Shown piece by piece: positions 52,698 through 61,778 of a stretch of DNA of 64,000 nt. The position numbers were made by a program, and so were the translations under genes. This DNA is from Mycolicibacterium neoaurum ATCC 25795 (lineage in GTDB: Bacteria > Actinomycetota > Actinomycetes > Mycobacteriales > Mycobacteriaceae). The first letter of the stretch is position 1. Each line of letters starts with the position of its first letter. The notes below the pieces were generated by a model. The model saw nothing but the letters and a program-made list of their open reading frames with translations, made no database searches and was not told where the DNA came from. Location of the stretch: contig NZ_JMDW01000010.1 of the NCBI RefSeq assembly GCF_000691525.1, positions 62,001 through 126,000 of the forward strand, in the 5' to 3' direction.

Positions 52698-54206
52698 CTA
52701 GTGGTGCGTGCTGGTCACGGCGATGGGCTCCCCGGATACATCGTTGAACGGGCCCCGACGGTCCGCGAACATCCAGTAGACGATCGCGCCCAGTCCGGCA
52801 CCGATGAACCAGGAGAACTCCGAGACGACCTTGAATGCCGGGACGAAGGCCATCAGCAGGGCGGCGACCGCCGTGATGGCAAGGGCGGCAACGGCACGCA
52901 TGTTCACGCCCTTCGCATAGTGATACTCCCCGGCCGCGTCGACGGTGAACAGCGCCAGCACGTTGATCTTCGATCGGCGCACCAGCCAATAGTCGACCAT
53001 GATGATGCCGAACAACGGGCCGAGGATCGCGCCGAGGCCGCCGAGGAAGTAGTTGATGACCGCAGGCGAGTTGTACAGGTTCCACGGCAGGATCACCAGG
53101 CCGATGACCGCCGAGATGAAGGCGGCGCGGCGGAAGTTGAGGTGCTTGGGGAAAAGGTTGTTCAGCGCGTAGATCGGGGCGACGAAGTTTGCCATCAGGT
53201 TCACCGCGATGGTCAGGATCAGCAACGCGAGCGCAGCCAGCACCAGCAACAGCGTGTTGGGTACCTCCTGGACGATATCGGCCGGCGCCTCGATGATGCG
53301 CCCGTCGATGCGGAATTGCGCACCGGCAAGCGTGATCACGATGCCGCCGAAGACCAGCATGTTCAGCGGGATGCCCCAGAAGTTGCCGCGCACGATCGCG
53401 CCCTTGGATGTCGCATTGCGGGTGAAATCGCAGAAGTTGAGTACGAAGGTGCCGTAGATGGCAACCCACAGGCTCGCACCGCCGATGATCTTCAACCACA
53501 TGTCGACGCCGGTCAGCGAGTCGGGAGTCGACCACGCAATGCTCCAGTCCGCGTTGCTCAGCATCCAGATCGCCAAGGCGATCATGGTGAACAGGATGAC
53601 CGGACCGGCGAACGCCTCGTACTTGCGGATCATCTCCATGCCATAGCTGACGATGATCACCTGGATCACCCACAGCGAGACGAACGCGATCCAGCCCAGC
53701 GTCGACAAGCCCAGGACGCTGTTCGAGTCCAAGGTTGCCGCCGACGGTGCCAGCGCGATGATCATGATGCGCAGCACGACCGAGGCAAGGTAGGTCTGGA
53801 TGCCGAACCAGGCGATCGCCACCGCGCCGCGGATCAGGGCGGGGATCTGCGCGCCCCGGATGCCGAAGGCGATGCGGCTCATCACCGGGAACGGGACGCC
53901 GGTCTTCTCCCCCATGAACCCGGACAGGTTGAGGAGCAGGAAAAGGAACATCCCGCCGAGCCCGAGCGCCAACAGGATCTGCCACCCGCCGAGGCCGAGG
54001 GCGAAAAGGCCGATGGCGAACGAGTAATTGCCCAGACTGTGAACGTCGTTGGCCCACAAGGTGAAGATGTTGTATGCACCCCAGCGTCGGCCGGCCCGCC
54101 TGGTCGGCGCGAGGTCGGCGTTGTAGAGGTGCGGACTCACATCGGCCAGTGCTGCCGCGTCATTACGGTCGGAGTCGCCGAGGAGACCGGTGGACTCTGT
54201 GCTCAT
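52698..54206 (-). CDS. NCS1-family allantoin/nucleobase transporter
   Basis: A 502-residue NCS1 symporter with 12 helices. RRWGAYNIFTLWANDVHSLGNYSFAIGLF carries the NCS1 motif, and GIRGAQIPALIRGAVAIAWFGIQTYLA, the substrate-site Trp region, follows. Linked to the permease PucI and Mhp1. In this locus allantoin is the likely substrate. ATG 54206 is chosen over GTG 54221. It is transcribed before the racemase-like gene, which begins 7 bp later. Confidence 0.9.
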   Translation of the reverse strand: MSTESTGLLGDSDRNDAAALADVSPHLYNADLAPTRRAGRRWGAYNIFTLWANDVHSLGNYSFAIGLFALGLGGWQILLALGLGGMFLFLLLNLSGFMGEKTGVPFPVMSRIAFGIRGAQIPALIRGAVAIAWFGIQTYLASVVLRIMIIALAPSAATLDSNSVLGLSTLGWIAFVSLWVIQVIIVSYGMEMIRKYEAFAGPVILFTMIALAIWMLSNADWSIAWSTPDSLTGVDMWLKIIGGASLWVAIYGTFVLNFCDFTRNATSKGAIVRGNFWGIPLNMLVFGGIVITLAGAQFRIDGRIIEAPADIVQEVPNTLLLVLAALALLILTIAVNLMANFVAPIYALNNLFPKHLNFRRAAFISAVIGLVILPWNLYNSPAVINYFLGGLGAILGPLFGIIMVDYWLVRRSKINVLALFTVDAAGEYHYAKGVNMRAVAALAITAVAALLMAFVPAFKVVSEFSWFIGAGLGAIVYWMFADRRGPFNDVSGEPIAVTSTHH

Positions 54207-54258
54207 GGGTACGCCTGTCACGGTAGGAGCGCCGACACCAGGGGCGCCGCCGCCAGAA

Positions 54259-54273
54259 TTCCACTGTGCGGAA
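54259..54273. promoter_or_regulatory. Ureide-locus operator copy 4 (permease gene)
   Basis: TTCCACTGTGCGGAA, with arms TTCC and GGAA in the same spacing, 53 bp upstream of the permease start. A partial half, TTCCACAGA, follows at 54280. Confidence 0.65.
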
Positions 54274-54389
54274 GAAAAGTTCCACAGATTTCATAAGTAA
54301 CGCGTATGTGGACACCGTGTGTCAAGCCTTCGGTCGCAATTGACTGTGTCGGCGCTCACATCTAACCTCGCACTACCATGGAGGCTTAC

Positions 54390-54404
54390 TTCCACAATGA
54401 GGAA
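54390..54404. promoter_or_regulatory. Ureide-locus operator copy 3 (allB)
   Basis: TTCCACAATGAGGAA, nearly identical to copy 2, 42 bp before the allB start at 54446. Confidence 0.7.
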
Positions 54405-54445
54405 TTCGATCGAGGACACGTGTACCTCGCTACGGAGAGCTGCCG

Positions 54446-55822
54446 ATGACTTCCAACGTTGACGACACGTCCACACCCTCGGATCGGCCCGAGTACGACC
54501 TGGTGGTCCGCGGTGAACGTACCCTGACGACTGCGGGCATCGTGGCGCGCGAGATCGGCATCCGCGATGGCCGCATCGTTGCGATCGAACCGCTGGGCAG
54601 TGGCCTCACTGCCACCGAGATCGTCGAATTGAACACCGACCAGGTGATGATCCCCGGCTTGGTCGATACCCACGTCCACGTCAACGAGCCGGGTCGTACC
54701 GAGTGGGAGGGCTTCGATTCGGCCACCCGCGCCGCTGCTGCCGGTGGCGTCACGACGCTGATCGACATGCCGTTGAACTCCATTCCGCCGACGGTCAACG
54801 TCGAGGCGCTCAACGCCAAGCGGGCAGCAGCATCGGGAAAGACCCATATCGACGTCGGCTTCTGGGGTGGAGCAATCCCGGGTAACACCGACGACCTGCG
54901 CGGTCTGCACGATGACGGTGTGTTCGGTTTCAAGTGCTTCCTGCTGCACTCGGGTGTCGACGAGTTCCCGCACCTCGACGCCGACGAGATGGAGAAGGAC
55001 ATGGCCGTGCTGGCCGGTTTCGACTCCATGATGATCGTGCATGCCGAAGACTCCCGAGCGATCGACAGGGCACCGTCTGCCGAGGGCAACAAGTACGAAC
55101 GTTTCCTCGCCTCCCGTCCCCGTGGTGCCGAGAACGTCGCGATCGCCGAGGTGATCGAGCGCGCCCGCTGGACCGGGGTCCGCGCGCACATCTTGCATCT
55201 GTCCTCCTCGGACGCGCTGCCGATGCTCGCGACCGCCAAGCGGGACGGCGTCAAGATCACCGTCGAGACCTGCCCGCACTACTTGACTCTGCTCGCCGAG
55301 GAGATCCCGAACGGCGCCACCGCGTTCAAGTGCTGTCCGCCCATCCGCGAGGCGTCGAATCGGGAATTGCTGTGGCAAGGCCTGCTCGACGGCACGATCG
55401 ACTGCATCGTCTCCGATCACTCGCCGTCGACGATCGACCTCAAGGATGTCGAGAACGGTGATTTCGGGATCGCGTGGGGCGGGGTCGCTTCACTACAACT
55501 CGGCCTTTCGCTCATCTGGACCGAAGCCAAGCGCCGCGGTATCGAGCTGACCCAGGTGCTGGAGTGGATGGCCGCCAAGCCCGCGGCACTGGCGGGACTG
55601 AACACCAAGGGCAAGATCGCGCTCGGTTACGACGCCGATTTCGCCATCTTCGAGCCGGACTCCGCTCAGGTCGTCGATGTGCACAAGCTGCACCACAAGA
55701 ATCCGGTCAGCCCCTATGACGGGCGGGCACTGGCCGGGGTTGTGACGAGTACCTGGCTGCGCGGCAAGAAGATCGACTTCACCAACCCACACGGCCGGAT
55801 GCTGCGTCGCGGCGGGTTGTAG
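54446..55822 (+). CDS. allB: Allantoinase
   Basis: A 458-residue amidohydrolase that opens allantoin to allantoate. Metal ligands of the family are seen: His-x-His in VDTHVHVNEPG, the carbamylated Lys in GFKCFLLHSG, histidines in IVHAEDS and HILHLSSS, and Asp in VSDHSPS. The length and order fit AllB. It has its own promoter with operator copy 3. Its 3' end overlaps the convergent PfkB gene by 44 bp. Confidence 0.95.
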   Translation: MTSNVDDTSTPSDRPEYDLVVRGERTLTTAGIVAREIGIRDGRIVAIEPLGSGLTATEIVELNTDQVMIPGLVDTHVHVNEPGRTEWEGFDSATRAAAAGGVTTLIDMPLNSIPPTVNVEALNAKRAAASGKTHIDVGFWGGAIPGNTDDLRGLHDDGVFGFKCFLLHSGVDEFPHLDADEMEKDMAVLAGFDSMMIVHAEDSRAIDRAPSAEGNKYERFLASRPRGAENVAIAEVIERARWTGVRAHILHLSSSDALPMLATAKRDGVKITVETCPHYLTLLAEEIPNGATAFKCCPPIREASNRELLWQGLLDGTIDCIVSDHSPSTIDLKDVENGDFGIAWGGVASLQLGLSLIWTEAKRRGIELTQVLEWMAAKPAALAGLNTKGKIALGYDADFAIFEPDSAQVVDVHKLHHKNPVSPYDGRALAGVVTSTWLRGKKIDFTNPHGRMLRRGGL

Positions 55823-56765
55823 CGATCTCCGCGCCGGTAGCGGTGATGCCGGCATACTCCCGGATCCGTGCCAGGTCGTAATCGCCTGCGGTGGTGCCGA
55901 TTCCCTGCGCCACATGCGCGGCGACGGCGCACCCGAGCGTTGCAGATTCACCGAGTCCGAGCCCCTCGGCGCGGCCGGTGAGGAAACCCGCGGAGAACGC
56001 ATCGCCGCATCCGGTGGTGTCGACGACCTCGATGGCGAAGGCCGGCACCTCGACGGTGTCCCGGTCGGTGACCACCAACGCGCCGTCACCACCGCAGGTC
56101 AGCGCGACGCATCCAACTCCGTGATCGAGGAACTGACGGGCCGCGGCGGTCAGATCGACGACACCGGTGAAACCGCGTATCTGCTCGTCGTTGGGCAGTA
56201 GGTAGTCGACATGAGGCAGCGCGTCGGCGATCCACGCGAGTAGGCCTGGATCGCCGCCGGCGAGGATGTCCACCGACGTGGTGATCCCCCTGGCCTTCGC
56301 CGCGCCGAGTAGCGTCGCCGCCGCCTGTCCACCATAGAATTCCGGCCCGCCGAGGTGCAGATGGGTCACGTCGGGGGCCGCCATCTGGTCGATCCGGTCG
56401 AGCTTGTGGTGACCGTTGGCGCCGACACAATGCCACGCGGGCCGGTCGCCGTTGGACCGGATCGGGATGACCGACGCCGACGTCTGAGCGGTGGGCTCTC
56501 GCACCACCCCGGCGGTGTCGACTCCTTCGGTGTTCAACAGTGAGAGCAGGGTGAGCCCCAGCGCGTCGGCGCCGACGGCGCCGAATGTCCGCACGCTTGC
56601 ACCCAGCCTGCTGAAGACCACGGCGGTGCCGGCCGCAGTGCCCGCCGGTGACATGCCGATGCTGTCCACCAGAGACCCTGCCGAGCCCTCCGGGATTGCG
56701 GTGGCGCCGCGAACGTGGACGTCGAGTACATGGACGCCCACGGCGGCAACGGTGAGTGCGGTCAT
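55779..56765 (-). CDS. PfkB-family sugar/ribokinase-like kinase
   Basis: A 328-residue PfkB kinase. The second PfkB signature is intact, DTTGCGDAFSAGFL with catalytic Asp in GCGD; the N-terminal part has GAVGADALG and LHLGGPEF. Substrate could be a ribose-like sugar, fructose-phosphate or a hydroxy acid. It overlaps the class II aldolase gene by four bases, suggesting a kinase-aldolase pathway. The 3' end overlaps allB antisense by 44 bp. Confidence 0.9.
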   Translation of the reverse strand: MTALTVAAVGVHVLDVHVRGATAIPEGSAGSLVDSIGMSPAGTAAGTAVVFSRLGASVRTFGAVGADALGLTLLSLLNTEGVDTAGVVREPTAQTSASVIPIRSNGDRPAWHCVGANGHHKLDRIDQMAAPDVTHLHLGGPEFYGGQAAATLLGAAKARGITTSVDILAGGDPGLLAWIADALPHVDYLLPNDEQIRGFTGVVDLTAAARQFLDHGVGCVALTCGGDGALVVTDRDTVEVPAFAIEVVDTTGCGDAFSAGFLTGRAEGLGLGESATLGCAVAAHVAQGIGTTAGDYDLARIREYAGITATGAEIATTRRDAASGRVGW

Positions 56766-57418
56766 GGGACGTCCTTCCGGGTTCCGTACTGCAGTGCGAC
56801 CGCCTGAATGATGGTGGCGGACTGTTGGTCCGGCGTCAGGGCCCGCGGTCGTCCCATCGACCGGGTGCGCTGGTACAGCTCGGCCAACCACTCCAGCAGC
56901 ATCACGTTCTGCAACGCAGCCTCCAGGTCGGTACCGACGGCAACCGAGCCGTGATTGGCCATCAGCGTTGCCTGACGTCCGCGCAGAGCCTCGACAACGC
57001 CCGCCGCCAGCTCGTCGGACCCGAACGGGGCATACGGCACGATCGGTATATCACCACCGAGCACGAGTTGTTGGTAATGCAGCACCGGTAACACAGCGAG
57101 GCCATCCAGACACGCGACCGCCGTGCTGAACGGAGCGTGGGTATGCACCACCGCTGCGGTGTCGAATGTCTCGTATACCCCGAGGTGCAGACCCAATTCC
57201 GAAGTGGGCGCCCGCGTTCCGGCCATCACCTCCCCGAAACGATCGACCTCGGTGACGTCATCGACATCGCATTCCGCCAGTGTCACCCCCGTGGCAGTGA
57301 CGGCGATGACGTCACCACAGCGCGCCGAGACATTTCCCGCGCTGCCGATGAGCAATCCCTCCGCAGCCAGTCGTCGAGCGGTGGACGCGACATCGCGTCG
57401 CAGCGTTGCACGGTTCAT
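56762..57418 (-). CDS. Class II aldolase/adducin family protein
   Basis: A 218-residue zinc aldolase of the fuculose-phosphate aldolase type. NVSARCGDVIAVTATG, the acidic residue in TSELGLHLG, the zinc His pair HTHAPFSTAV and ANHGSVAVG are all present. It overlaps the EAL gene upstream and the PfkB gene downstream by four bases each. It would cleave a phosphorylated keto-sugar produced by the kinase, giving dihydroxyacetone phosphate and an aldehyde; the exact substrate is not known. Confidence 0.92.
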   Translation of the reverse strand: MNRATLRRDVASTARRLAAEGLLIGSAGNVSARCGDVIAVTATGVTLAECDVDDVTEVDRFGEVMAGTRAPTSELGLHLGVYETFDTAAVVHTHAPFSTAVACLDGLAVLPVLHYQQLVLGGDIPIVPYAPFGSDELAAGVVEALRGRQATLMANHGSVAVGTDLEAALQNVMLLEWLAELYQRTRSMGRPRALTPDQQSATIIQAVALQYGTRKDVP

Positions 57419-58704
57419 CCGGACATTGTCACGGGTCCACCGGCCCGGTAGGCGGTCGGACGCCCAAAGAGATATCCCTGACCCAGATCCACCCCGAGAT
57501 CGCGAAGGGTGCCCAACTGCCGAGGATCCTCGACCGCTTCGGAGACCGTCACGGCATTCAATTCGTTGCCCAGTCGCACGATCGACGATGCCAGGGCGCG
57601 CCGGACCGGGTCGGTGTCGATGCCCGAGGTGAGATCCCCGTCGATCTTGATGATGTCCGGACGGAGGCGCAACAACTGGTTGAAGCTCGCGAAACCTGCG
57701 CCGGCGTCGTCGATGGCAAGGCGGATCCCAGCTTCCCGCAATGGGGTCAGCGCTTCGGCGAGATCGTCCGGGAACGGCTCGTGCTCGGTGATCTCGACGA
57801 CGAGCGGTCGCTGCACGGAGATCAGGAGTTCTTGCACCGTAGGGTTCATCGCCGTCACCGGACTGAGATTGGCGGCCACGAAGGACGCCGGCGGAAGATC
57901 CTCGGCGTTGACCAGCAGGCGTCGCAGTGCCGCCAGTTCCAGATTGAGGCTGCGGCCGAGACGGCGCGCAACGTCGAACCACTGTTTCGGGGTCAACTCG
58001 CCGTCGGTCGGGAAACGGCACAATCCCTCGAAGCCCGTGACATCCCCGGTGTTCAGATCGACGATCGGCTGGAACACGATGTTCAGGTTGGCCGGATCGG
58101 CCAGGACGGCGTCCAGACGCTGATGCAACCGATCCTCGCGCGCCATATCGGGAAGCAACACCGAGGCCAGGAACTGCGTGGTGGAGTCGTCCGGCAGGTT
58201 TGGGTCCACCAGAAACGCGTCCAGTAACGCCGAGAGCTCGGTATGTGCGCTGATCAGTCCAGAGATGAACGTGCTCGCCGCGGCCATTGCCGCGATATCG
58301 CGTTCGTCGAATCGGCCCGGCTGTTTGGATGTCATCGACAACGCGCCGATGGCAGTATCGCGATGACGCAACGGAAAGACGGCCAAGGTGCGCAATCCCA
58401 GACGCGCTCCGATGGCGCGCACCTCGGCGGTTACGGCGGGATCGTTGGGTGCGTCGTCACTGAGCTGTGGTCGACCGGTGGCCACCGCCATCCCCTGGAA
58501 TGTCCCGGCGACCGGCAGGCGCAGGCCGAGCAGAGATTCCACGACACCGTAGGCCGATACCACGACGAACTCGTCGGTGGGCGCCAGGATGCTGACGGCC
58601 GCGCCGTCGGCCTTGGGGGTGAACAAGCACATCTGCTCGGTGATCCGGCGGGTCAGCGCCGCCGGATCGATCGATGCATTGATGGCTGCGATCAGGTTGC
58701 GCAT
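57415..58704 (-). CDS. GAF-EAL c-di-GMP phosphodiesterase
   Basis: A 429-residue cytoplasmic protein with a GAF domain (about 10-165) and an EAL domain (about 195-420). The signature is FEGLCRF (Gly for Ala). Catalytic residues are present: Asn in ANLSP, Glu in EITEH, Asp-Asp in IDDAGAGF, Lys in IKIDGD, Glu in VSEAVED, and QGYLFGRP. It should hydrolyse c-di-GMP. It overlaps the aldolase gene by four bases. It is a counterpart to the GGDEF protein at 5848. Confidence 0.9.
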   Translation of the reverse strand: MRNLIAAINASIDPAALTRRITEQMCLFTPKADGAAVSILAPTDEFVVVSAYGVVESLLGLRLPVAGTFQGMAVATGRPQLSDDAPNDPAVTAEVRAIGARLGLRTLAVFPLRHRDTAIGALSMTSKQPGRFDERDIAAMAAASTFISGLISAHTELSALLDAFLVDPNLPDDSTTQFLASVLLPDMAREDRLHQRLDAVLADPANLNIVFQPIVDLNTGDVTGFEGLCRFPTDGELTPKQWFDVARRLGRSLNLELAALRRLLVNAEDLPPASFVAANLSPVTAMNPTVQELLISVQRPLVVEITEHEPFPDDLAEALTPLREAGIRLAIDDAGAGFASFNQLLRLRPDIIKIDGDLTSGIDTDPVRRALASSIVRLGNELNAVTVSEAVEDPRQLGTLRDLGVDLGQGYLFGRPTAYRAGGPVTMSG

Positions 58705-58816
58705 GGCGCGATTCTGTGCCCGACAGGTGACTGCCACCTGCTCGCCTCGAACGGGCGTGGGACGTACATCGTGAAACCCCTCACCCCGGAACAGGTGGCG
58801 TCGCGATCTGACTCTG

Positions 58817-58845
58817 CCCGGGTCCGCCCACGCGGCGGACCCGGG
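58817..58845. terminator. Terminator hairpin after the ABC transporter operon
   Basis: A perfect 12-bp GC stem (58817-58828 with 58834-58845) and a 5-base loop, with TTTT on the plus strand. It ends the leftward ABC operon and separates it from the EAL operon promoter. Confidence 0.82.
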
Positions 58846-58905
58846 TTTTCACACTACGGGTTGGGGACCTGCTCAGGAGCAAAACCGCGGCGACTCGCCG
58901 CCGTT

Positions 58906-60015
58906 CTATTCGTTGTATCCGAAGATGGCATTCCAAGCCCGCTGGTCCTGCTCAGACCATGCGGTCGCCTCTGCCGGGGTGATGCGGTGCACGCGGGGAT
59001 CATCGAAGTCCGGCAGCTGGACACCGCGTACGTTGGGCGCCGCCACGTCCTCGCGGACGGAGTATTCGCCGATGTCGCGCAACACGTTCTGGCCGCGCTG
59101 GGAGAGATTCCAATTCAGGAAGACCTTCGCGGCGGCCAGGTGCGTCGCGGTCGAGGCCACCCCGGTGTAGTAGTCGTAGGCGGTCACCCCCTCATCGGGT
59201 ACGACGAATGTGACCGGGGCGTTCTCGTTGGCCGCGATGTTGACGCTGCTGACCACGACGGTGCCCGCATCGATCTCCCCGCGGGCGAGGCTGTCCAGCT
59301 CGGCGCCGAGGGAGTCGAACACCCTTGTTTCCCCGGCATACTCGCGCAGATACTCATCGCCGAGGACATCACGCTGAAACCGGGTCAGTGCCAGAGCACT
59401 GCCACCGGCACCTGCTTGGGCGATGCCGAGCTTGCCGGTCCATCGCTCGCCGAGAAGATCCTTCCAACTCGTCGGCGCTTCAGCCGGATCCACCAGCGCC
59501 GTGTTGTAGCCGAAGGTCTATATCGGGTTGAACGTGCGGTAGTAGCTGCCATCGTCGAAGACGACGTCACGGCGCAGGTTGGTCGCGGTGGGTGGCGTGT
59601 ACGGCTGGAACACACCGCGTCGGCTGAGTCCGGAGACAAAGCCCGCATCGGAGATGCGCACCACATCGGCATTGAACTTGCCCGCACCGTATTCGGCAAC
59701 GATCCGCTCGTACAGGCGATTCGGGGTGAGCCGGATCAATTTCACCTCAAGGCCGGTATCCGCCTCGAACTGATCGAGCAAAGCGGCCTCACTGTCGGCC
59801 GTCCACCCGCTGTACAGCGTGATCTGACCATCCCGTTGAGCAGCGGCCCAGAGATCCGGATCGGCAATCTGCTCGCCGTCGATCACCAACGCCGAATCGC
59901 GTGAGACCGACGCGGCAGGCCTGGTCAGGTCCGGCGCGGGCGGCGGCGGTGTACAGGCTGCCAATACCGTTGTCGCGGAGACGAGTCCGATGACGAGACG
60001 GGTGATAGATCTCAT
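58906..60015 (-). pseudogene. Family-1 solute-binding protein interrupted by a stop codon
   Basis: Reading from ATG 60015, a lipoprotein signal (VLAAC, Cys20) is followed by an iron/tricarboxylate-type extracellular binding protein (ITLYSGWTADSEAALLDQFEADTGLEV). An in-frame TAG at 59520-59518 interrupts it at residue 166, in NPI-stop-TFGYNTAL. The frame resumes unbroken to 58906 and ends in AWNAIFGYNE, giving 368 residues if read through. Most homologues have Tyr at that position, so TAC/TAT to TAG is the simple change. It may be a real pseudogene, a sequencing error or a suppressed stop. It overlaps the permease stop by four bases. Confidence 0.82.
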
Positions 60016-61778
60016 GAGATCTCCTTGGATCCGAAGCGGCGCGCCAGGACGGCGAGCACACCGATGACGGCGCAATAGAGCAGGCTGAGCTCCGCCGCAG
60101 ACTGAAAGGAGCCGTTGTCGTAGGCGTCGAAGATCGCGATGGACAACAACCGGGTATCGGAGGTGAACAGGAACAGCGCCGCGGTCAGCTCGCGCATGGC
60201 CAGCATCATCAGCAGGAGGAAGGTCGAGGAAAGACCCACCCTCAGCAGCGGGGCGGTGACGAAGGTGATGGCGCGGTGCCGACGTGCGCCGAGCATCACG
60301 GCGCTGTCCTCGAGGTCCTTGTCCAACTGGATGATCGAGGCGGAAACCCCCCGATAGCCCTGTGGCAGGAACACCGCCACGAACGCGATGACGAGCACCG
60401 CCAGCGTGCCGTACACGGGCACCGGTAGTGCCAGCCACGTCCACAACAGACCGAGGCCCAGCACGATCGCCGGGACCGCCAGTGGCAGCATCGCCACGTA
60501 CTCCAGCAGTTTGCGGCCCGGCGCCTGGGTCCGATAGCGCGTGTACGCCAGTGCGAAGCACAGCGCGGTACCGATCGCCGCGGTGGCCACCCCGACCACC
60601 ACGCTGTTGACCACGACCTGGTGGAACTCGGTGCTCTGCAGGGTCTGGCCCATGTTCCACAGCGACAACGCACCCGGGCGGGCGAGCTGACCGAGATCGG
60701 CGACATACGGACTGGTCTGCATGGCAGCGATGATCAAGGCGCCGACGGGCAGCAGTACGGCCAGGACGAAATAGCTCCACGCGAATACCGCCGCGGGCAG
60801 TCGCCAGCGTCGAAGAGACACCTGCCGCGCCCGCACGCCTTTACCGCTGACCGTCGTGAACTCCTTGCCGCCCATGGCACGCTGTTGCATCGCCACCACG
60901 ACGACCAGCAGCACGGTCAGCACGACGGCCACCGCAGCCGCATCGTTGGATCGCGCCGGGGAAGCGTTCATGAGCCGGTAGATCAGGGTGGGCAAGGTGT
61001 CCACTCCCCCCGGCACGCCGATCACCTGGGCAACCGGGAAGTTCTCGACGGTGAGCGCGAAGACCAGGATGGCCGAGCCGAGCACGGCAGGCATCACCAG
61101 GGGAAACGTGATCTCCCGCAGCATCTTCCGTACCGGCGCACCGTGGAGGCTGGCCGCGTCCTCCAAATCGGGGTTCATCAGCGACAGCGCCGAGTGGACC
61201 ATCAGAAACGGATACGGCGCGTAGTAGAGGCCCAGGACGAAGATCATTCCGGTGAAGCTGTAGATGTCCATCAGGTGTGGAAGACCGACGGCGCCGAAGG
61301 CAAGGTTGAGGTAGCCGGTCGCCGGACCGGCCAGCAGCGCCCACGCGAGGGCACCGACCAGGGCCGGCAGGAACAGCGGCATGATCGCGATGCCGTATAT
61401 GAGTTTGCGGCCCGGGATATCGGTGCGGGCCGCCAGGAAGGCGAGCAGGCAGCCGATCACCAGGGCGACCACCGAGGACCCGACCCCGACGGCCGCCGAG
61501 TTCAGCAGGGCCGTCCGCGCGGTTCCCGAGCCCAGCACCGCGAAATTGTCGAGGGTGAAGCGGCCGAAATCGAAGAGGTTGTCCCGCTCTGTGTTCGCGC
61601 TGAACGCTCCGGCAAGGATGAAGAACATCGGGCACAGGACGATGACCGTGAGGACGGCGAGCTGCACCAGCACCGGAAGCGACCGGCGCGCCGACCGCTT
61701 CCGGCGGCGGGGCTCGGCGCCGCGGGGCCCAACCGGGGCTGTCGTGGCGGGCGTTCGGTCCGTGGTCGGCGCGCTCAT
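60012..61778 (-). CDS. Fused ABC permease (FbpB-type, two permease domains)
   Basis: A 588-residue membrane protein with about 12 helices in two homologous halves (about 40-300 and 330-580). Each half has the EAA-type coupling loop: NPDLEDAASLHGAPVRKMLREITFPLV and DKDLEDSAVMLGARRHRAITFVTAPLL. Such fused permeases occur in ferric-iron (Fbp/Sfu) and related importers. It overlaps the ATPase gene upstream and the binding-protein gene downstream by four bases each. Confidence 0.93.
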   Translation of the reverse strand: MSAPTTDRTPATTAPVGPRGAEPRRRKRSARRSLPVLVQLAVLTVIVLCPMFFILAGAFSANTERDNLFDFGRFTLDNFAVLGSGTARTALLNSAAVGVGSSVVALVIGCLLAFLAARTDIPGRKLIYGIAIMPLFLPALVGALAWALLAGPATGYLNLAFGAVGLPHLMDIYSFTGMIFVLGLYYAPYPFLMVHSALSLMNPDLEDAASLHGAPVRKMLREITFPLVMPAVLGSAILVFALTVENFPVAQVIGVPGGVDTLPTLIYRLMNASPARSNDAAAVAVVLTVLLVVVVAMQQRAMGGKEFTTVSGKGVRARQVSLRRWRLPAAVFAWSYFVLAVLLPVGALIIAAMQTSPYVADLGQLARPGALSLWNMGQTLQSTEFHQVVVNSVVVGVATAAIGTALCFALAYTRYRTQAPGRKLLEYVAMLPLAVPAIVLGLGLLWTWLALPVPVYGTLAVLVIAFVAVFLPQGYRGVSASIIQLDKDLEDSAVMLGARRHRAITFVTAPLLRVGLSSTFLLLMMLAMRELTAALFLFTSDTRLLSIAIFDAYDNGSFQSAAELSLLYCAVIGVLAVLARRFGSKEIS

